DNA of 64,000 nucleotides, from assembly GCF_001418105.1 (NCBI RefSeq), contig NZ_LIQI01000022.1:620001-684000 (forward strand). Direction: 5' to 3'. Positions within the stretch are counted from its first letter, which is position 1. Each line of letters begins with the position of its first letter. A program made the translations under genes and the position numbers. The notes under the pieces were generated by a model. That model worked only from the letters and a program-made list of their open reading frames with translations. It did not search any database and was not told the origin of the DNA. The DNA is from Lacinutrix himadriensis. GTDB lineage: Bacteria > Bacteroidota > Bacteroidia > Flavobacteriales > Flavobacteriaceae. Positions 1-8,700 of this stretch are shown in pieces.

Positions 1-2
1 AA

Positions 3-218
3 AAATTAGTAGAAACTAGAAATCACATGGCTTTAGTGGTAGATGAATATGGTAGCGTAAGTGGTATTGTAACCATGGAAGACGTAATAGAAACCCTTTT
101 AGGTATGGAAATTATGGATGAAAGCGATAACGTAAGCGATCTACAAAGTCTTGCAAGAAAAAGCTGGGAAGCACGTGCAAAAAAACTAGGTATCATAGAA
201 GATAACAGTCCAGAATAA
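3..218 (+). CDS. CNNM/HlyC-type CBS-domain protein, C-terminal end only
   Basis: This is the tail of a gene that begins before the window; the reading frame is open from base 3 and ends in TAA at 216-218. The visible part, around [20 protein letters not shown], is the typical second CBS domain of CNNM/CorC-like membrane proteins (magnesium or cobalt efflux/homeostasis), in which a CBS pair binds adenine nucleotides on the cytoplasmic side. No transporter-associated C-terminal domain follows; the protein ends soon after the CBS fold with a basic/acidic tail. The ATG at 27 is internal and not a start. It is followed after 2 bases by the methyltransferase gene, so the two are probably co-transcribed. 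Confidence 0.85.
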   Translation, partial: KLVETRNHMALVVDEYGSVSGIVTMEDVIETLLGMEIMDESDNVSDLQSLARKSWEARAKKLGIIEDNSPE

Positions 219-220
219 CC

Positions 221-751
221 ATGGAAGAATGCATTATCAAAACCCCTTTAGGTTTCACCAAAATAATGGGTGATATTGATGGTATTGCATCCGTAACCGT
301 TTTAAATCATATAGAACGCTTCGAAGAAGAAACAGATAAGCTATCATTACAGCGAAATCTGGAATCTGAAGAAAAAGTAACCGACATTATTCCCCAAGAA
401 CTAGAGGAATGCGTCATACAGCTACAAGAATATTTTAAAGGAGAACGCAAACAATTCGATTTTAAAATAAACGCAGAAGGCACCGATTTTCAAAAACGTG
501 TTTGGCAAGAATTGCGTAGCATTCCTTATGGTAAAACCACCTCATACCTAAAGCTATCCCAACAACTTGGCGATGTAAAGGCCATTCGTGCGGTAGCAAA
601 TGCCAATGGTAAAAATCCACTTTGGATTATCGTGCCATGCCATCGTGTTATTGGCAGTGATGGAAGTCTAACTGGATACGCTGGAGGATTACAACGAAAA
701 CAATGGCTATTAGAACACGAAAGTCCGTATAAACAACACAGCCTTTTTTAA
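221..751 (+). CDS. ogt: Methylated-DNA--[protein]-cysteine S-methyltransferase
   Basis: 176 aa suicide repair enzyme that transfers the alkyl group from O6-alkylguanine (and O4-alkylthymine) to its own cysteine. The active-site motif IVPCHRVIG lies near residues 137-145 with Cys140 as acceptor, and the helix-turn-helix DNA-binding region (RVWQELRSIPYGKTTSY) precedes it at about 93-109. The N-terminal ribonuclease H-like domain is short and degenerate, as in Ogt-type enzymes. The start ATG lies 2 bases after the stop of the CBS gene, consistent with translational coupling. Length and motif are normal; no Ada-type regulator domain is present. Confidence 0.93.
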   Translation: MEECIIKTPLGFTKIMGDIDGIASVTVLNHIERFEEETDKLSLQRNLESEEKVTDIIPQELEECVIQLQEYFKGERKQFDFKINAEGTDFQKRVWQELRSIPYGKTTSYLKLSQQLGDVKAIRAVANANGKNPLWIIVPCHRVIGSDGSLTGYAGGLQRKQWLLEHESPYKQHSLF

Positions 752-811
752 TAATAACTCACATTTCTTTTTTTAGAGAAAATATTCTATATTTATAAAC
801 TGTAAAGCATT

Positions 812-1963
812 ATGAAATTTTTAAAAAAAATATTAAAATTCTTAGTTATCGTAATAGGTTTAGCTGTTGCTATCTTATACATCACAGATACCGATTATCT
901 AATAAAAGCGGTTCGTACTATTTATATGCGCGGTTATACCACAGCTTTTTTAGATGATTATAAAAGATTTGATAACCAAGTTATAGAAAACGACACACCT
1001 CAACCTTGGCCAAACCATGAAAACTATAATACGGTAACAGAAACAGAATCTTTACAAAAAGCCAATAAAGACTGGGGAACTATCGCATACGTAATTATTA
1101 AAAACGATAGCGTTTGGTTTGAAAACTATTATGATGGTTACAATAAAGACTCTAAATCCAATTCCTTTTCTATGGCAAAAAGCTATGTTTCTGGCTTAAT
1201 GGGAAAAGCAATTAAAGACGGTTATATTAAAAGTTTAGACCAACCTGTTTGCGACTTTCTACCTGAATTTTGTGATGGTGAAGCAGCAAAAATGACGGTT
1301 GGTGATTTAAGTAGTATGGCATCTGGAACCAATTGGGATGAAGCGTACTATTCGCCATTATCAATTACAACACGTGCGTATTTTGATGATGACTTAGCGA
1401 AAGTTATGAATGGTTTAAAAGTAGTTACAGCTCCTGGAAAGGCTTTTAAATACGCAAGTGGCGACACGCAAATGCTTGCCATGGTAATAGAAAAGGCTAC
1501 TGGAAAAAAATTATATACGTACTTAACCGAAAGTTTCTGGAAACCTTTAGGAAGCGAAAATGCAACGCTTTGGCAAGTAGACAGTGAAGATCATGATTTG
1601 GTAAAAGCATATTGTTGTATTGCAAGTAATGCGAAAGACTTTGCGCGTTTTGGAAAACTATACAAAGACCACGGAAAATGGAATGGAAAACAGATATTAG
1701 ATTCTACTTTTGTAGCAAAATCTTTAAAACCTCGTTTTCCTGCTAGTCCAGAATACGGTTATGGTTGGTGGCTTAAAAACCAAAACGGAAAAGACTTTTT
1801 CATGATGCGTGGACATCTAGGACAATATGTAATTGTGCAACCAGAAGACAATGTTATTATTGTGCGTTTAGGACACCAGAAATCTCCGGATGCTGGAATT
1901 GGAGCGTACACAAATGATATTTCGCTGTATATTGAAGAAGCCTATAAGATGTTGAATAATTAA
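812..1963 (+). CDS. Serine beta-lactamase-like hydrolase, membrane-anchored
   Basis: 383 aa protein of the class C beta-lactamase / penicillin-binding-like family (Pfam Beta-lactamase type). The catalytic SxxK is SMAK at residues 120-123, the second-triad Tyr is in YAS at 214-216, and HLG at 335-337 takes the place of the KTG box. The N-terminal stretch KFLKKILKFLVIVIGLAVAILYI looks like an uncleaved signal anchor, so the domain probably faces the periplasm. Members include esterases, D-aminopeptidases and true beta-lactamases; the HLG box favours an esterase or peptidase-like role rather than drug resistance, but substrate cannot be assigned. A 60-base gap separates it from ogt. Confidence 0.85.
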   Translation: MKFLKKILKFLVIVIGLAVAILYITDTDYLIKAVRTIYMRGYTTAFLDDYKRFDNQVIENDTPQPWPNHENYNTVTETESLQKANKDWGTIAYVIIKNDSVWFENYYDGYNKDSKSNSFSMAKSYVSGLMGKAIKDGYIKSLDQPVCDFLPEFCDGEAAKMTVGDLSSMASGTNWDEAYYSPLSITTRAYFDDDLAKVMNGLKVVTAPGKAFKYASGDTQMLAMVIEKATGKKLYTYLTESFWKPLGSENATLWQVDSEDHDLVKAYCCIASNAKDFARFGKLYKDHGKWNGKQILDSTFVAKSLKPRFPASPEYGYGWWLKNQNGKDFFMMRGHLGQYVIVQPEDNVIIVRLGHQKSPDAGIGAYTNDISLYIEEAYKMLNN

Positions 1964-1970
1964 AAAAATA

Positions 1971-1986
1971 CCGCTTTCGCGGAAAG
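1971..1986 (+). promoter_or_regulatory. Start-codon-proximal palindrome, copy 1
   Basis: CCGC-TTTC-GCGG hairpin followed by AAAG, then AAAAC and the ATG at 1992. The same sequence precedes trpS and dut in the same orientation. It would place a GC-rich 4 bp stem in the translation initiation region. Confidence 0.6.
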
Positions 1987-1991
1987 AAAAC

Positions 1992-2705
1992 ATGATTAGT
2001 AAACTGAACTTGGAAGACATATTGTTTTTAGATATTGAAACGGTTCCGGAAACGGAAAAATTTTCAGAGCTAGACAAAACGAAACAAGAACTTTGGGATG
2101 CCAAATCACGTTACCAAAGAAAGGAAGAATTTACTGCCGAAGAATTTTATGATCGCGCAGGAATTTGGGCGGAGTTTGGTAAAATTGTATGTATTTCTGT
2201 TGGCTATTTTTCTATAACAAATGACGTAAGAACTTTTAGAGTTACTTCCTTTTATGGCGAAGAACCTAAACTTTTAAAAGACTTTAAAAACTTAATACTT
2301 TCGCATTTTAGCCAAGCCAAACATTTGCTTTGTGCGCATAACGGGAAGGAATTTGACTTTCCGTACATTGCTAGACGTATGATTATTCATCATATTGAAT
2401 TACCATACAAACTAAATCTATTTGGTAAAAAACCTTGGGAAGTACCACATCTAGATACGCTAGAACTGTGGAAATTTGGCGACTATAAAACCTATACTTC
2501 TTTAAAATTATTAACCAATGTTTTAGGAATCCCTTCTCCCAAAGATGATATTGATGGTAGTGAGGTGTACCGAGTATATTACCAGGAAAAAGAAATAGAT
2601 AGAATTGTTGTTTACTGTGAAAAGGATACGATTGCAGTGGCACAAATCTTCTTAAGACTTCGTGGAGATGATTTACTTCATGATAACGAGATTATTCATA
2701 TTTAG
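1992..2705 (+). CDS. PolB-like 3'-5' exonuclease (DEDDy, ribonuclease H-like)
   Basis: 237 aa stand-alone exonuclease domain related to the proofreading domain of family B polymerases. Exo I is FLDIETVP with Asp14 and Glu16; Exo II is AHNGKEFDFPYI with Asp122; Exo III is VVYCEKDTIAV near residues 207-217, giving Tyr and Asp of the DEDDy type. All four metal ligands are present, so it should be active on DNA ends, probably in repair or replication clean-up. There is no polymerase domain. The gene starts 28 bases after the hydrolase gene, with a palindrome just before the ATG. Confidence 0.85.
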   Translation: MISKLNLEDILFLDIETVPETEKFSELDKTKQELWDAKSRYQRKEEFTAEEFYDRAGIWAEFGKIVCISVGYFSITNDVRTFRVTSFYGEEPKLLKDFKNLILSHFSQAKHLLCAHNGKEFDFPYIARRMIIHHIELPYKLNLFGKKPWEVPHLDTLELWKFGDYKTYTSLKLLTNVLGIPSPKDDIDGSEVYRVYYQEKEIDRIVVYCEKDTIAVAQIFLRLRGDDLLHDNEIIHI

Positions 2706-2721
2706 TTTAGTATCGCAAAAA

Positions 2722-2780
2722 GGATGGAGGCTTTGTTGGAGCTCCTCACAGAGAGCGACTGCCGAGAGCCTGGTTTTTTT
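2722..2780 (+). other. GC-rich structured intergenic element ending in a T-tract
   Basis: About 60% GC over 52 bases in a genome near one-third GC. It contains the perfect palindrome GGAGCTCC, an outer pair AGGCT / AGCCT, an inner pair GCTC / GAGC, and then seven Ts at 2774-2780. It lies directly after the exonuclease gene. It may be a rho-independent terminator, or a repeat family or small structured RNA. Confidence 0.4.
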
Positions 2781-2839
2781 CTTCAAAAAAATTTGCCCAA
2801 AACATAAAATAACAGCTTCTATTTATTAAAAATATTAAC

Positions 2840-2880
2840 ATAAAAAAAAGCCCAGAGCTTTCACTCTGGACTTTAAAAAA
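2840..2880. terminator. Bidirectional rho-independent terminator
   Basis: Stem AAAGCCCAGAG / CTCTGGACTTT around loop CTTTCA, with one mismatch, flanked by an A-run on the left and an A-run after the right arm. It lies between the convergent exonuclease and M43 protease genes; the leftward T-tract is the better one. Confidence 0.8.
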
Positions 2881-2902
2881 ACTAATTCTGAGGATTAATT
2901 AT

Positions 2903-5776
2903 TTAATGTTTTATAAACTTTTTAACTTTTGTTTTCTCTCCAATATGCAATTGTAAAACATACATACCGTCTTGTAATTTAGCAACATTAATGCTATTGG
3001 TGTATCTACCTTGAAGTACGGTTTGTCCTAACAAGTTTTTAATCTCGAAACTTTGCGCTTCTAATCCGATTAGACTTACATTAAGCGTTTGCTTCACTGG
3101 ATTAGGATACAGTTTAAACTGATTATCTAAAGTCTCTACGGTACTTGCAACATAACTGTACGTAGCGCTTGATGCTCCACCAACACAAAAGGTTGTTGTT
3201 TCTGAGCTAGTAAAAGAACTTCCGCTTACTAATACGTTTCCTCCATCGGTTAGAGAATAAGATCCGTTTCCGTAAGAACAGCAAATACCGTCACCATAAA
3301 CATCACTAATTGTAAAGGAATAACATCCTGCAGGTAGTGTTTCACTAATATTTAATGTAGAACCATCTGCTTGATTTCCGTACGTTCCTCCGGATGCTAC
3401 TACACTATTAGAACCATCTGTGATTGTCCAAGATGTTTCTTCTGGATAATTATCGAAAGTAATAGATAATGAAACATCTGTACTAGTACCTGTTGAGCCA
3501 CCTGACGTAGATAAGCTTACAGCATCTACTGCCATATCTCCTTGCCATGTGGTTCCTGTAACACCATTAAAACGTAGTTGCACAGTTCCTCCTGCATACG
3601 CAGATAAATCTACAGATGCTGTTTCCCAAGCATTTCCTTGATTTCCAGATGCACTCCAAACACTTGTCCAAGAACTTCCGTTATTACTACTTGCTTCTAC
3701 AGCTAAGCTTCCCATTGCTGTAGTACCATACATATGGTATGCAAAGGTAAAAGTAGCTTGAGATTCTCCATTTAAATCAAAACAAGGAGAATTTAGAATA
3801 GCTCTCTTTGTAGAGTAGTTAGGAGAAGAAGACTCCATAAAAATATATTGAGAACCTTCTGATGCACTAGATGGCCCAGTGTTACTTGAAGGTGTAGCAC
3901 CAGATTGTCTTGTCCAGTTAAAATCATCTCCAGTTCCTTGGGTCCAAGCTCCAAAACTAGATTCAAAACCTTCGTTATAAGGGAATGAAGAAATAGCTCC
4001 AGAACATCCAGTAGTACTTGCTGGACTTACCACTACAGATCTAGATACTGGATCTGCTGCATTACCTGCTGCATCACTAACATTATAGTTTTTGGTATAG
4101 GTACCTGCAGTATTTGTATTTACAGTTCCTGTAGTTACGATACTAGAAGTTAAGTTTCCATCTATATTATCTGTAGCTGTAGCACCTAACTCACTGTACG
4201 TATCACCAACCGTTAAGTTAATCGTTGCACTTCCTGTTAAGGTAATCACTGGTTTCACGGTATCTGCTACTCCTGCAGAAATATTTACGGTATAATCTTC
4301 TACTTCTCCATAAGAAAAAGCTTCACAAGATGTTGGTACACCATTATATTTCATAGAAACACGTAATCTTTTATCTCCACTTGCCGTTCCTGTTGGCACT
4401 GTAAATGAACCGCTTGCTGATGTTACTGATGATGCCGCTAAAGAAAATATTTGCTCTCCAGCATCTGTAAAATCACCATCATCATTATAATCAATCCAAG
4501 CAGCATATCCTTCACTGTATGTAGAACCTGTCCATGCTGGTGTTACTGTTAATGTATAACTAGAACCAGAATCTAAATTAGTAGAAACACTAGTGAAATC
4601 GGTATATAATTGTGCTCCAGAAGTATTATTAATAGTACCTACTTGCACTCTAGAAATATACTCATCATTTGCATTGTTACCTTGCGAATCGCAATATTGC
4701 GTTCCTGTTTGACATGGTGCACATGATCCTCCACAATCTACTCCTGTTTCGGTTCCATTTTGAATACCATCTGTACAAGTTGGTGTCGTTGTTCCTCCTC
4801 CACATTTATCTGATAATGCTAAAGTACGTCTTGCACCTCCAGCTTCTAACACTGCACGCATTCTTGTTTTTTGTCCTTGTGTAAATAAGTTCATACATGA
4901 ATCATTGGTATAATCCATATAGTTTTCAACCATATCTGTAGAAGAACAAGAAGTTTGCCCAGTTGGACAACCATAGTTAGACGTTTGATGTGTTGGTGTA
5001 TCACTTACAAAATCGTTACCACAATTAGAGTCTCCCCAAATGTGACGTAAATTAAAGTAGTGTCCTATTTCATGTGTAGTTGTTCTTCCTCCATCATACG
5101 GAGAACTTACTGCTCCTGTGCGACCAAAAGCATTGTAAATCATTACTAAACCATCTGTTGCAGCAGAACCTCCAGGGAATTGCGCATAACCTAAAAGATT
5201 AATTGTTTGTCCGCCAGAAGTCGTAGTCATTTTTGGTACAATCCACATATTAAGGTATTCGGCAGTGTTCCAAGGATCAATCCCTCCTGAAGAAGAACGC
5301 TTAGCATCATCATTAGCCCCCCAATCGGATCTTGTAGTTGATTTTCTAGTGATACCTGTTGTTGTATTTCCGTTTGGATCTACAGTAGATAAACAGAATT
5401 CAATCTGCGTATCTGCGGCTTGAGACCACGTATTATCGGCATCTGGGTTGGTACGTCTAAAATCTTCATTTAAAACATCTAATTGCGATTGTATTTGTGC
5501 AACGCTAATATTTTCTGTGCTATTGGTATATAACACATGTACCACTACTGGAATGGTAATGATACTACCATCTACTCGATATGCACTACTATTGTTTTCT
5601 AATGCTTGGATTTTTGCTTGTGTGAAATTTTCTATTTCAGTCATTCGCTGCTCCAACTGTGGATCTAATTGCTTTCTGTATTCTAGGTTTTCCATAGTAG
5701 CACATCTTCGATCTTGAGCGAAAACGGAAGCCACCATTAAAAAACACATAATTGATAATGTAAAGTTCTTTTTCAT
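2903..5776 (-). CDS. Secreted M43 (pappalysin-type) zinc metalloprotease with type IX sorting domain
   Basis: 957 aa. A Sec signal peptide covers about residues 1-20. The metalloprotease domain holds HEIGHYFNLRH at 235-245, which supplies three His ligands and the catalytic Glu236, and a Met-turn region NYMDYT at 285-290. Then follow a GEVED domain (about 361-499), a DUF5011/HYR-like immunoglobulin-type domain (about 506-585), a MAM-like jellyroll (about 592-755), a beta-rich region with DGICCSYG (about 765-867) and a C-terminal type A sorting domain (FKLYPNPV... KKFIKH, about 882-957). It should be exported by type IX secretion and act on extracellular protein. The usual Gly of HExxHxxGxxH is Asn here. 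Single gene, terminator downstream. Confidence 0.92.
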   Translation of the reverse strand: MKKNFTLSIMCFLMVASVFAQDRRCATMENLEYRKQLDPQLEQRMTEIENFTQAKIQALENNSSAYRVDGSIITIPVVVHVLYTNSTENISVAQIQSQLDVLNEDFRRTNPDADNTWSQAADTQIEFCLSTVDPNGNTTTGITRKSTTRSDWGANDDAKRSSSGGIDPWNTAEYLNMWIVPKMTTTSGGQTINLLGYAQFPGGSAATDGLVMIYNAFGRTGAVSSPYDGGRTTTHEIGHYFNLRHIWGDSNCGNDFVSDTPTHQTSNYGCPTGQTSCSSTDMVENYMDYTNDSCMNLFTQGQKTRMRAVLEAGGARRTLALSDKCGGGTTTPTCTDGIQNGTETGVDCGGSCAPCQTGTQYCDSQGNNANDEYISRVQVGTINNTSGAQLYTDFTSVSTNLDSGSSYTLTVTPAWTGSTYSEGYAAWIDYNDDGDFTDAGEQIFSLAASSVTSASGSFTVPTGTASGDKRLRVSMKYNGVPTSCEAFSYGEVEDYTVNISAGVADTVKPVITLTGSATINLTVGDTYSELGATATDNIDGNLTSSIVTTGTVNTNTAGTYTKNYNVSDAAGNAADPVSRSVVVSPASTTGCSGAISSFPYNEGFESSFGAWTQGTGDDFNWTRQSGATPSSNTGPSSASEGSQYIFMESSSPNYSTKRAILNSPCFDLNGESQATFTFAYHMYGTTAMGSLAVEASSNNGSSWTSVWSASGNQGNAWETASVDLSAYAGGTVQLRFNGVTGTTWQGDMAVDAVSLSTSGGSTGTSTDVSLSITFDNYPEETSWTITDGSNSVVASGGTYGNQADGSTLNISETLPAGCYSFTISDVYGDGICCSYGNGSYSLTDGGNVLVSGSSFTSSETTTFCVGGASSATYSYVASTVETLDNQFKLYPNPVKQTLNVSLIGLEAQSFEIKNLLGQTVLQGRYTNSINVAKLQDGMYVLQLHIGEKTKVKKFIKH

Positions 5777-5895
5777 GCGAATGTTATAATTTTTTGGTTA
5801 ATATTTTGATGAAAGTAATGTTTTTGATTTAAAAAAATAAACAATCAATAGCTTTTCGACGAAATACATTTTTTTTGTAAAAAAACCCCTATATT

Positions 5896-5912
5896 TTACG
5901 GTTTTCCCGTAA
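5896..5912. promoter_or_regulatory. Inverted repeat TTACGG-N5-CCGTAA, possible operator
   Basis: A perfect 6 bp inverted repeat with a 5-base spacer lies in the 150-base divergent region between the M43 protease and the ABC ATPase gene. Its position suits a shared operator or a leader hairpin, but no regulator is encoded nearby. The rest of the gap is AT-rich and shows nothing else I can name. Confidence 0.3.
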
Positions 5913-5942
5913 TTTTTATGACTAAAAATGCTATTTTTAACC

Positions 5943-7634
5943 ATGTTAAAAAACAAAATACTTGCTATTGAAAACCTTTCAATTTCCTTCTTCAATAAAA
6001 AGGAAGAAAAAGAAATTATCCACAACATTTCATATCACTTAAATGAAAATGAAATACTAGGTATTGTCGGGGAATCTGGTTCAGGAAAATCGGTTTCTAC
6101 CTTGGCTATATTAGGGTTATTACCAAAAAACATCTCCAAAATCACCAGCGGAAGCATTTTATATAAAGACGAAGACCTAACAAAATTAGACGCAAAAGAG
6201 TTTCAGAAAATAAGAGGAAAAAAAATATCTATAATTTTTCAAGAACCAATGAGTTCTTTAAATCCTTCGATGACTTGTGGAAAACAGGTTTTAGAAATTG
6301 TTTTACAGCATACCAATCTAACTAAAACCGAAGCAAAAGCACAGGTAATCACTTTATTTGAACAGGTAAAACTTCCTATTCCTGAAACTACCTACAAGAA
6401 ATATCCGCATGAAATATCTGGCGGACAAATGCAACGGGTTATGATTGCAATGGCTATTGCTTGCGAACCAGAAATTTTAATTGCCGACGAACCCACAACG
6501 GCTTTAGATGTAACAGTACAAAAAGATATCATTCTGCTTTTGAAAGAATTGCAAGCAAAAAACAAAATGAGCATTCTTTTTATCACGCATGATCTTTCTT
6601 TAATATCTGAAATTGCACATCGTGTTTTAGTCATGTATCAAGGAAATATTGTAGAACAAGGCAGCATAGAGCAAATATTTAAAAACCCAGAAAACAATTA
6701 CACTAAAGCACTAATAAGCTCTAGACCCTCTTTAAATACAAGGTTAAAAATACTACCAACCATTCAAGACTATCTACAAGAAACTACTTCAAAAGAAGTA
6801 ATCACTGCAGAAGAAAGACAAAAACATCACGAAGCTATTTACAGCAAACCTCCTTTATTAGAAGTAATAAATCTAGAAAAAGAATATTTTACGACTTCGG
6901 GTTGGTTTAATAAAACGGAAGGTTTTAAAGCTGTAAACGATGTGAGTTTTAAATTATATGAAGGAGAAACTTTAGGATTGGTTGGCGAATCTGGTTGCGG
7001 GAAATCTACTCTTGGAAAAGCTATTTTACAATTAGACAAAGCTACCGCTGGAAGTATTCTATATAAAGGAGAGGATATTACTAAAATATCTACTCGGGAA
7101 ATGCGAGTACTAAGAAAAGATATTCAAATTATTTTTCAGGATCCTTATGCTTCTTTAAACCCAAGACTTACTATTGGAAATGCTATTTTAGAACCAATGA
7201 AAGTGCATAACCTTTATAATACATATACCGAAAGAAAGGAAAAAGCATTAGAAATTTTACATAGAGTTGGTTTAGATGCGGATGCATTTAACAGATATCC
7301 ACATGCATTTTCTGGCGGACAAAGACAACGTGTTGGAATTGCTAGAACCATTGCATTACAACCAAAACTAATTATTTGTGACGAATCTGTTTCGGCTTTA
7401 GATATTTCTGTACAAGCGCAAGTACTAAATTTATTGAATGAACTAAAAGCAGATTTTGGCTTTACCTATATATTTATCTCGCACGATTTGGCTGTTGTAA
7501 AATATATGGCAGATCAATTATTGGTAATGAATGCTGGTAAAATTGAAGAGTTAGCAGATGCGGATGTTATTTATAATAATCCGAAAAAAGAATACACAAA
7601 AAAGTTAATTCATGCTATACCTAAAGGGTTATAG
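5943..7634 (+). CDS. Double-ATPase peptide ABC transporter protein (DppD-DppF/YejF type)
   Basis: About 563 aa with two complete ABC nucleotide-binding domains fused in one chain, the arrangement of YejF and GsiA. The first domain has Walker A GESGSGKS, signature SGGQMQR and Walker B ILIADEPTTALD; the second has GESGCGKS, SGGQRQR and LIICDESVSALD. Each domain ends with the oligopeptide-transporter C-terminal extension. It should energise uptake of di- or oligopeptides from the cytoplasmic face, but no permease or binding protein lies next to it. I prefer ATG 5943 (MLKNKILAIENL) to the ATG at 5928. A terminator overlaps its 3' end. Confidence 0.92.
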   Translation: MLKNKILAIENLSISFFNKKEEKEIIHNISYHLNENEILGIVGESGSGKSVSTLAILGLLPKNISKITSGSILYKDEDLTKLDAKEFQKIRGKKISIIFQEPMSSLNPSMTCGKQVLEIVLQHTNLTKTEAKAQVITLFEQVKLPIPETTYKKYPHEISGGQMQRVMIAMAIACEPEILIADEPTTALDVTVQKDIILLLKELQAKNKMSILFITHDLSLISEIAHRVLVMYQGNIVEQGSIEQIFKNPENNYTKALISSRPSLNTRLKILPTIQDYLQETTSKEVITAEERQKHHEAIYSKPPLLEVINLEKEYFTTSGWFNKTEGFKAVNDVSFKLYEGETLGLVGESGCGKSTLGKAILQLDKATAGSILYKGEDITKISTREMRVLRKDIQIIFQDPYASLNPRLTIGNAILEPMKVHNLYNTYTERKEKALEILHRVGLDADAFNRYPHAFSGGQRQRVGIARTIALQPKLIICDESVSALDISVQAQVLNLLNELKADFGFTYIFISHDLAVVKYMADQLLVMNAGKIEELADADVIYNNPKKEYTKKLIHAIPKGL

Positions 7635-7650
7635 CATGAATACTTTTTTT
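7608..7650 (+). terminator. Rho-independent terminator overlapping the ABC gene stop codon
   Basis: A 12 bp perfect stem, ATTCATGCTATA at 7608-7619 and TATAGCATGAAT at 7630-7641, is followed by a run of seven Ts. The left arm is coding sequence and the stop codon TAG (7632-7634) lies in the right arm. Confidence 0.85.
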
Positions 7651-7866
7651 GTTAAATACAATAAACTTCCTATAAATTTGAATGTGTTCTTTACTTTTTT
7701 AAAAAGTTTTAAAAAAAATAAATCCGTATTCATAATTCATAATTTAAGGTTAAGTCTATGGTAGACTCGGGTTATTATATTTGGTACATTTGGGGACTCC
7801 AAAGATGTAACTTATTTTAGAATAATCAGTTAAAAAGCATAATAAATCGATGAAATACACTAAATT

Positions 7867-8511
7867 TTAACGTTTGAAGAGCTTTCGTAGTCCTTTCCTT
7901 ATCTTTTTAACACCTAAAACATGTGCTACCGGATAATAATTCCGACCATAATTAGAGCGTTTATCTTCCTCTAATCTTTTTGCTACTTGATTGGTTATTT
8001 TAATTACAAAGACTTCTTCCGCATTGGGAAAAGACAAATCACGACCATCTTGATCTACTTTTTGTCCTCTGGAGGTATGATCGTGCTTTCTTGCATGATA
8101 CGCTTCGGTTTCATACAATTCATTATAACAATGTATCAGTTCATGGCTAAGTAAAGCTAAGGGAGAGTTATAGCCTTTGTTGCGTTTAAACCATTTTCTT
8201 TTATGGTTCTTTCGGAACACAACACCATGCGTATCATAAAACATAATGGCGTTATGCTTAAAGTAGTATGCATTCTTTTTTCCTGGTACTATTGTAATAT
8301 TATTTACCGTGTCTTCTACTAAAACATCTATAATATCTACCCTTTTCATCTCTTCTTCGTCTTCAAAAGAGATGGTAAGGGTATTGTTCTTTATTAAAAA
8401 ATCAAGAGCTATGGTGGTATTCCGAACAAAACGATCGGTAATCGTTTCATAATCCCGATCTTCTTTATATTGATAGTTAAAAAACTCTCCGTTAAGGGAT
8501 TTTATTTTCAT
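7867..8511 (-). CDS. HExxH protein, possible M91 (NleD-like) metalloprotease
   Basis: 214 aa with no signal peptide or membrane segment. HELIH at residues 123-127 is a zinc-metalloprotease motif and sits in the context LLSHELIHCYNELYE. A downstream AEEVFVI (about 164-170) followed by RSNYGRNYYPVA resembles the EE...R..Y pattern I recall for the M91 family, which includes the type III effector NleD. The N-terminal half (beta-rich, about 1-105) is not recognised. The C-terminus is strongly basic. It is a lone gene between a terminator and a tandem duplication. The fold assignment is an inference from motif spacing only; a cytoplasmic or toxin-like protease are both possible. Confidence 0.6.
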   Translation of the reverse strand: MKIKSLNGEFFNYQYKEDRDYETITDRFVRNTTIALDFLIKNNTLTISFEDEEEMKRVDIIDVLVEDTVNNITIVPGKKNAYYFKHNAIMFYDTHGVVFRKNHKRKWFKRNKGYNSPLALLSHELIHCYNELYETEAYHARKHDHTSRGQKVDQDGRDLSFPNAEEVFVIKITNQVAKRLEEDKRSNYGRNYYPVAHVLGVKKIRKGLRKLFKR

Positions 8512-8520
8512 TCCGAATAT

Positions 8521-8700
8521 TACAGACTCATTTTAATTTTACATATTCTATTACCCTAAATCGGAAAAATGGAATTCGCCATTAGCAATTTAGAATAATA
8601 GCATGTTTTTTATAGGCTCATTTGAATTTTACATTTTCTATTACTTTAAATCGGGAAAATGGAATTCGCCATTAATGATTTAGAATAATAGTATGTTTTT
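8521..8700. repeat. 90-bp tandem duplication carrying fossil 3' ends of scoB
   Basis: Two diverged copies, 8521-8610 and 8611-8700, with an exact period of 90; the third period begins inside scoB at 8701 with its last codons. The copy at 8611 still reads leftward as a MSL-stop end, matching the real scoB terminus. Each copy holds AATGG-N6-CCATT, a short hairpin. The duplicated unit is therefore the scoB 3' end plus its downstream flank. Confidence 0.85.
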
